64,000 nucleotides of DNA, from NCBI GenBank assembly GCA_023105745.1, contig JALGQZ010000002.1, positions 81,113,785 to 81,177,784 of the forward strand, written 5' to 3'. Below the pieces are notes generated by a model. It did no database searches. It worked only from the letters and a program-made list of their open reading frames with translations, and was not told where the DNA came from. A program made the translations under genes and the position numbers. Of the stretch, positions 57,775-64,000 are shown one piece after another. Origin of the DNA: Austropuccinia psidii (taxonomy: Eukaryota > Basidiomycota > Pucciniomycetes > Pucciniales > Sphaerophragmiaceae). How positions within the stretch are numbered: the stretch's first letter is position 1; the number at the start of each line of letters is the position of its first letter.

Positions 57775-58546
57775 TTATATTAATTAACTCATAATTTCTT
57801 TTTCATTCTGTTCATTCTTTCTTTATAATTTCATTCACTCATTTCATCGAAATTATAATTCTTTTACGCTTATGAACTTAATGATTCATCGTCACCTCTC
57901 AATTTTCTTTCATTCATTCTTCATTTTGAAAATTGAAAGCTGACCCATTTTTTATTTTTGTTATTCTTTTTTAAATCTTTTCAAATCATCAAATTTTCAT
58001 TCTCATTCATAATTCAGGCGTCATCTTGATTTTCTTTGATTTTCAAATTTTTCATCAAGATATTCAGACACATTATTCACATCAAGATTCATAATTGATT
58101 CATTCTTCAAGAATTTTGGTTTTTAAAGAATAATTCACTTGATTTTGATTGATTGATTGATTTGAAATATTTGATATTGACCTCAAGAAAATTGATTGAC
58201 CTGAAGATTTCATTGATTTTGCTGATTTTTCACATCAAGAATTTTGACATAAATTGATTTTTCTTCAAGATTTCACTTGATTGATTGATTTTTGCAAGAT
58301 TTTGATTTTGATTGATTTGATTGATTGATTTATTGACTTGAAGATCTCATTTGGCTTTGATTCATTGATTTACTTCAAGACATTGATTTGATTTGACTTC
58401 AAGACTTCATTTGATTTTGATTTATTGACGTACTTGAAGATTTTCATTTTGATTCATTGATTTTCCTCAAGATTTGATTGTTGACTCTTTTCACTTCAAG
58501 CAAATTTTGATTTTTAATTCATTTATTTCATTTTATTCCTGATATC
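57775..58546 (+). other. D2 leader with TTGATT/TTCAAGA micro-repeats
   Basis: Non-coding leader of the same kind as in D1, with GATTGATTGATT runs at 58144-58160 and 58310-58335. It ends directly before the Gag ATG. Confidence 0.7.
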
Positions 58547-59866
58547 ATGCCTTTTCAACACTCACCTCCGGCAAGACAGACAAGATCTCAGGCCAGAGCT
58601 CAAGCTGTTCTCACTCCAACTCCAAGAGCTCCTCTAGATGGCACCCCAGGAGTTCCTCAACTGAGGGCCCAATTAGATAGAGGACCCCGCATGGAAGGAG
58701 CAGCACAATCCAGGAAGGAAGGAAGAGGGCCAAGAAGATCATGTTCATTTTCAGGAGTAGTTGGCGGATTTCCAGGAACTTCAAGGATTATTTTCAAAGG
58801 TCCAGGTGAAGATGGTGAAGAGGAGGAGGAAGAGTCTGATGGTACTGAAGGTGTCCCTGCTCTGGTGGAGGCATCCCAATGTACTGGAGGGCCAACTCTA
58901 GCCCAGTCTAATCAACCTGTCTCTCATCAGTCTGAACCATCTTTATTGGCCATCATGCAGCAAATGACTCAGATTATGGCCAATCTTCAAGCAGCTTCAT
59001 CCTCTGAAGCGTCAAGACCACCAGCCTTCAAGACTCCATCTATGAAGGCACCGGAATGCTTTGATGGGACTCAGCCCTTCAAAGTTAGAAGCTTTATTCA
59101 GTCTTGTCAATTGATTTTTCATAATGATCCGGCAAACTTCGCTCAAGACAGAAAGAAGGTCCTTTATGCCACTTCATTCCTCATTGGCAGGGCTGCAAAA
59201 TGGATTGAGCCTTATCTTCACAATCTCACCAATCAAGATTCAAATTACCTTCTCAATTCTTGGCCTTTATTTGAATCTCAACTCTTCACTCTATTTGGTG
59301 ACCCGAATGAAGTCAGAAAAGCAGAAGCTGACTTGGATTCTTTAAGAATGAAAGAAGGTGGGCATGTATCCTTATACATTGCTGATTTCAGAAGCTTAGT
59401 CTCAAGAATCGGGGATTGGGGTGAAAGAGCTCTCATCCATCATTTCAGGAAGGGATTTCCATCCAGGATTTTGGATCAATTGGCCTCCCATCCTTCAAGA
59501 ATTGACTCTCTTCAAGACTTAATGGACGTTACCCTGGAACTTGATACCAGGTACCATGAGAGGCAAAATGAAAAGAGTCATCATCAAGAGAAGAAGCCAG
59601 AAGCCTCAAAGTCAAGTTCTTCTCATCCTCAAAATTCTTCAAGCTCAAGTCAAAAGAAGAAGAAGAATTTTCAGAAGAGGGACAAGCCCCATTCTTCGTT
59701 GTTGAATAAAGATTTCAAGCTCATGAATTCTGAAAAAGAAAGAAGAATCAAGGAGGGTCTTTGTACCTATTGTGGTGGGAAGCATAGTCTTGAGTCCTGT
59801 TTCAAAAGGCCTCAAAACAAGCTTACCCAACCGTCAGGCAAATTTCCCAGCCAGGGAAAAGCCTGA
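58547..59866 (+). CDS. D2 gag, intact (439 aa)
   Basis: Starts MPFQHSPPARQTRSQARAQ and runs open to 59866. Basic N-terminus (1-75), acidic stretch (GEDGEEEEEESDGTEG, about 88-103), capsid core from PECFDGTQPFKVRSF to ELDTRYHERQ (about 168-345), a K/S-rich basic linker, and the zinc knuckle CTYCGGKHSLESC of the C-X2-C-X3-H-X4-C type. Gag builds the particle shell and binds the RNA. Unlike D1 there is no internal stop, so this copy could supply Gag even though its own pol is dead. Confidence 0.93.
   Translation: MPFQHSPPARQTRSQARAQAVLTPTPRAPLDGTPGVPQLRAQLDRGPRMEGAAQSRKEGRGPRRSCSFSGVVGGFPGTSRIIFKGPGEDGEEEEEESDGTEGVPALVEASQCTGGPTLAQSNQPVSHQSEPSLLAIMQQMTQIMANLQAASSSEASRPPAFKTPSMKAPECFDGTQPFKVRSFIQSCQLIFHNDPANFAQDRKKVLYATSFLIGRAAKWIEPYLHNLTNQDSNYLLNSWPLFESQLFTLFGDPNEVRKAEADLDSLRMKEGGHVSLYIADFRSLVSRIGDWGERALIHHFRKGFPSRILDQLASHPSRIDSLQDLMDVTLELDTRYHERQNEKSHHQEKKPEASKSSSSHPQNSSSSSQKKKKNFQKRDKPHSSLLNKDFKLMNSEKERRIKEGLCTYCGGKHSLESCFKRPQNKLTQPSGKFPSQGKA
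59854..59860 (+). other. D2 gag-pol -1 frameshift site G_GGA_AAA
   Basis: Same heptamer GGGAAAA in the same phase (CAG GGA AAA GCC TGA) as in D1, four bases before the Gag stop; the -1 frame leads into the protease. Confidence 0.8.
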
Positions 59867-62800
59867 GTGAAGATCATGTTGTGTTCAATGGTCTTCACAG
59901 TTTTCCATCCAGAGCACAATTGTGCATTCTGAATACCGGTGTCAAGAATTCTCTTAAATTTTTTGTTTTTTCTTCTCTTTCTGATGTTTTTTACAGTATT
60001 CTCATTGATTCTGGTGCTACCAACTCATTTATTGCAAAGCAATTTGTTCACAAGTATTCATTGACTACGTCAGAACTTCTAGAGAAGATTCCCCTCATCA
60101 TTTTAGACTCCTCTGAGTCTCCTTCTTTATTTGTGACTCACCATACTACATATATGGTTGAGCTCCCTTCCTTCCCAAGCTTTGAATGGGACTTTTTAGT
60201 CATTGATACTCCCAAGGGAGAAGACCTCATATTGGGCTTTGACTTTCTTAATCATTTTAATCCGTTTATTGATTGGAGGCAAGGATTGATCACCTTTGAT
60301 TCTGATCATAAGGACTATCATGATCCTTCTATTTCTTTTAGTAATGACTTTTCTTCTGCCAAATCATGTGCAGCTCTGGTTGGTGATTCTAGAACACCAT
60401 CATTTCCGTCTTCTGTCCATATTCCTTCCCTTAATTCCCATCAGTCATTACTATCATCTAGAGATGAAGTCTTCAAAGAGATTCAAGATGTTGGAGAAGA
60501 TAATTCTGTATCTTCACTTCATCTCTTCTTTGGGAATATGGACCTTCCTCCGTCATCTTATCATGACTCCCTGGAGGAGTTGTGGGATGAAGAGGAAGAG
60601 CCAGAAGAAATAGAAACCGTGATGAAGGTTGTTCCTTCTGTTTATCACCAGTACTTGGATGTATTTTCCAAGGTGAAAGCAGAGAAACTTCCTCCTCACC
60701 GCGCCTGTGATCATCATATTGAGCTGGAGGGGTCTCTACCTCCAGTTGGGGTGATCTACTCTTTATCAAACCAAGAGTAAGATACACTCAGGGCCTACAT
60801 TTCAGAGAATGTAGAGAAAGGTTTCATCTGGCCAAGCTCCTCTTCTACAGGAGCACCTGTTCTTTTTGTCAAAAAGAAAGATGGTGGCCTCCGTTTGTGT
60901 GTTGATTACCGCAAGCTCAATGCTGTTACTAGGAAGAACAAGTATCCTGTTCCTCCTATGAATCAGCTTCTCACTGTTTTCAATGGTTCTTCTATCTTCT
61001 CCAAGATTGATTTGCGTGGTGCATATAACCTGCTCAGAATCAAGGAAGGTGGTGAACATTTGACTTGTTTTAGAACCAAATATGGTAGTTATGAGTACTT
61101 GGTTATGCCGTTTGCGCTTACCAATGCTCCTGCTTCTTTTCAAAATCTCGTCAATGATATTTTTTATGATCTTCTTGATGTTTATGTTGTGGTATATTTG
61201 GATGACATTATGGTCTTTTCCAAATCTGAGGAAGAACATGTCACTCATTTGTCCACTGTTCTTTCCAGACTCAGAGCCAATAACCTCTTTGCTAAGGCGT
61301 CCAAATGCCTATTTCATGTTTCAAGTGTGGAATATCTTGGTTATGTAGTTTCTTCTGAAGGCCTCAAGATGGACCAAGCAAAAGTCCAGCAAATTCTCAA
61401 TTGGCCACCTCCAAGAAACCTCAAGGCTCTTCAATCATTCCTTGGCTTTGCTAATTTTTACCGCCGTTTCATCAAGAATTATTCAAAGAAAATTAGTTCA
61501 CTCACAAGTTTCCTCAAGAAAGATTCCCATTTTCCCCTCAATGAGGAAGCTCTTAGACAGTTTCATCAACTCAAAGAGGCATTCACCACTGCTCCAATCC
61601 TTCTCTACCCACCATTGTAGAGACCGATGCATCAGATTATGCCTTGGGTGCTGTACTGAGTCAGGTCTCTGACTCAGGAAAATATCCCATTGCATTTGAT
61701 AGCCGCACGCTTCTCCCAGCTGAGCTCAATTATGAGATTCATGACAAGGAACTCCTTGGAATAGTCTGGGCTCTCAAGCGCTGGAGAGCTTTCCTTCTTT
61801 CTATTTCTTCCCCTTTTGAAGTTCTCACCGATCATTCATCTCTTCAATATTTCATGTCTTCCAAGATTCTCACTCGCCGTCAAGCCCGCTGGGCTGAATT
61901 TTTATCTGAATTTCATTTCTCAATCACTTACCGCCCTGGCCGCTTGGCCACCCTTCCAGATGCCTTGTCACGTCAGGACGACGTTTACCTGGAGAGGGGG
62001 GAGGATTTCATCAGCAAGAATCCAATGAACTATCAGAAGATAATCAAGCAAGATGAAATTCAAGCCTCAAAGTTTTTTGCAGTCAAGGTGGATTCATTTT
62101 CAAATTTGATTGATTCAATTCAGAAGGCAGTATGGCAAGATTCTCAATATAGAAGTGTCCTTGAAGATTTGGGTAAAGGTAAATCTGTCCAAGATTATTC
62201 TCTTGATTCCTCTTCCAAACTTCTCCTTTTCAAAGATCGGGTGGTGGTCCCAAATGACCCCACAATTCAACTCAATATACTTCAAAATCGGCATGACTCT
62301 CCTCTAGCTGGACACCCTGGCCAAGAGAAGACTCTCAAACTTGTCAAGCGGGATTTACACTGGTCCGGCATGACTCAATTTATCAAGGATTATGTCTCAT
62401 CCTGTCAACAGTGTTCAAGAAACAAAAATATTCATCACAAGAAGTTTGGACTCCTCAAGCCTCTTCCAATTCCAAGTGGTCCTTGGATTTGTCTTTCAAT
62501 GGATTTCATCACTCAACTGCCACTGTCCAATTCCTTTGATTCAATTTTAGTCATAGTGGACAGATTCTCAAAAATGGCGGTTTTTATTCCAACAATAGCT
62601 TCAATCACTTCATTAGATTTGGCCCATTTATTCATCAAGAATATTTTCTCAAAGCATGGCCTTCCTTCAAGCATTGTTAGTGATCGAGGTTCACTTTTTG
62701 TTTCTTCCTTTTGGACCAACCTTTGTCAGCAGCTCAAGATTTCAAGAGACTTGTCAACTGCTTACCATCCAGAAACTGATGGACAGACAGAGAGGGTAAA

Positions 62801-63553
62801 TCAGATACTAGAACAGTACCTTTGGATGTATGTCAGTTATCATCAAGATGATTGGAACACCTGGCTCCCTCTGGCTGAATTTGCCTACAATAACTCTGAC
62901 CACTCTTCAACAAAACAATCACCGTTTTTCACTGTTTATGGAAGAGATTCTCATTTTGACTCAGTTCACATCACTCAAGACACTCCGGCTGGAAAGTTAT
63001 CAACAAAAATCCAATCAGTACAGCAAGATGTCAAGAGAGAACTTGAAGTTGCCATAAACAGGTTTAAGAGGTATGCAGATAAAAGTAGAGCAAGTCCACC
63101 TGTTTTCAATCCCGGTGACATGGTATGGCTCTCTTCCAAGAACATCAAATCAACCAGACCCACCAAAAAGCTGTCTGAAAGATGGCTGGGTCCTTTTCCA
63201 ATCTTGAAGAAAGTCAGCACTCATGCCTACCACCTCAATGGAAATCCATCCACCCAGTCTTCCATATATCCCTCCTGGAACCAGTCAAGACATCAACAAT
63301 CCCAAATAGGCATCAAGAGCCTCCTCCTCCAATCACCATTGAAGAAGAAGAGGAATGGGAAGTCTCTCAAATACTGGACTCAAAGCTCAAGAGAGGAAAA
63401 TTATGGTATCTGGTGGAATGGAAAGGTTTCAGTCAAGACCCAGAAAGATCCACTTGGGAACCAACCGAAAACCTCAAGAATTGTCCTGAACTTGTCAAAG
63501 ATTTTCATTCATTATATCCTGACAAGCCTGGGCCGAACTCTTCAAAAGCTTGA
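59866..63553 (+). pseudogene. D2 pol: protease to chromodomain, three lesions
   Basis: Protease (ILIDSGATNSFIAKQF), RT (YLDDIMVFSKS, about 61195), RNase H, integrase (RHDSPLAGHPGQEK...CQQCSRNK; SMDFITQLP; IVSDRGSLF; TAYHPETDGQTERVN) and chromodomain (WEVSQILDSKLKRGKLWYLV). Lesions against D1: a TAA at 60778-60780 where D1 has TCA; a 16-base deletion near 61600 between CAATCCTT repeats in the RNase H start; and a 13-base deletion near 63236 before the chromodomain. The successive frames fit exactly these deletion sizes. The integrase core, damaged in D1, is whole here. Confidence 0.92.
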
Positions 63554-64000
63554 TTCATTATGGTGCTTGGTGGGGAGAGGAATTACCAAAAGTAAGTCCC
63601 ACTCCTGGTATGCACCTTTAGGGGTATTCTACTCTTTTTGTTGTAAGCATCACCTTGGCCACTCTGTGAGCACTTTGCAATTTTGGACACAGATATTTGG
63701 CATGGCTTTCAACTTCATTTCCAATCTTATGGCCATTTTCACTTGGGACAATGGGCCATTCACTTTTCAATTCATTCCCAAGACTTCAAAATTCGAATTC
63801 ATTCCTTCAGCATTTTTGTTTTATTTTTATGGCACTGGCGGGAGTGGTAACTACCAAAAGTAAGTTCCTCTCCTGGTGTGCACTTCCCTGAGGGGTCTAC
63901 AATATTGTCAAAACATCACCTTAGCCACTTTGTGAGCACCTGGCATAAAATTTATCTTTCCAGGTCCTTGGCCAATTTCAAAATCAGTTATCAACCTCCG
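63554..64000 (+). other. D2 post-pol region with two intron-like modules
   Basis: Mirrors D1: GTAAGT at 63592 to AG at 63692, and GTAAGT at 63860 to AG at 63963. A frame between them (MAWLSTSFPILWPFSLG...) resembles the D1 frame at 40392. The window ends before the polypurine tract. Confidence 0.6.

Larger units (their letters stand above)
56288..64000 (+). mobile_element. element D2, Ty3/Gypsy chromovirus, right end outside window
   Basis: A second D-family element, with 5' LTR, leader, intact gag, broken pol and post-pol region. Its 3' LTR would begin a few hundred bases past the window edge, judging from D1. It is inserted in an E-type LTR fragment; the five bases before it are TTAAG. Confidence 0.92.

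Noticed and set aside
1..64000. CRISPR array, tRNA or rRNA genes
   Set aside because: I saw no spaced direct repeats of that kind and no cloverleaf or rRNA-like sequence; tandem repeats here are LTR or leader micro-repeats.

Overview
This window looks like a gene-poor, repeat-choked stretch of a rust fungus genome (Basidiomycota, Pucciniales). I base this on the very AT-rich background, nested Ty3/Gypsy chromodomain retrotransposons, short GT-AG introns, CpG depletion in the repeats and a Tnp2-type transposase relic. The Gag proteins of the 33-43 kb and 56-64 kb elements resemble ones I remember from the myrtle rust Austropuccinia psidii; that is recollection, not a search result.

Layout. 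1-5311: a 3' LTR of an element leaving the window on the left, then a solo LTR in the opposite direction, both inserted in a decayed Tnp2-like transposase gene. 5312-7172: a B-related 5' LTR plus a 117-bp LTR-like repeat. 7173-43809: a nested stack. Old element A1 (+) carries a full A2 (-) in its integrase end, A2 carries a 2.0-kb solo LTR in its protease region, and the 3' LTR of A1 carries a complete element B (-) and a complete element D1 (+). Target-site duplications (ACAAG, AGAGC, TATTT) fix most of this order. 43810-46978: fragments of D-type elements and a probable miniature element. 46979-48816: AT-rich spacer. 48817-50952: the only cellular gene I find, an eight-exon secreted phytase-type histidine acid phosphatase. 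50953-56287: low-complexity DNA and LTR fragments. 56288-64000: a second D element (D2) running off the right edge.

How the element genes work. All elements encode Gag, aspartic protease, reverse transcriptase, RNase H, integrase and a C-terminal chromodomain. B and D join Gag to Pol by a -1 shift at canonical slippery heptamers (A_AAA_AAA and G_GGA_AAA). A2 keeps Gag and Pol in one frame.

The most unusual signal is in A2 and B. The sense strand has no ATG for over 1 kb before gag. Two GT-AG introns would build an accessory frame whose AUG is created at the first splice junction (exon ending A joined to exon starting TG). The only upstream ATG, the Gag start, lies inside the second intron. 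Unspliced RNA would therefore make Gag(-Pol), and spliced RNA an overlapping accessory protein. Element B looks intact. A2 has one stop in Gag, one in RT, a DPGA protease motif and the solo LTR. A1, D1 and D2 are pseudogenes.
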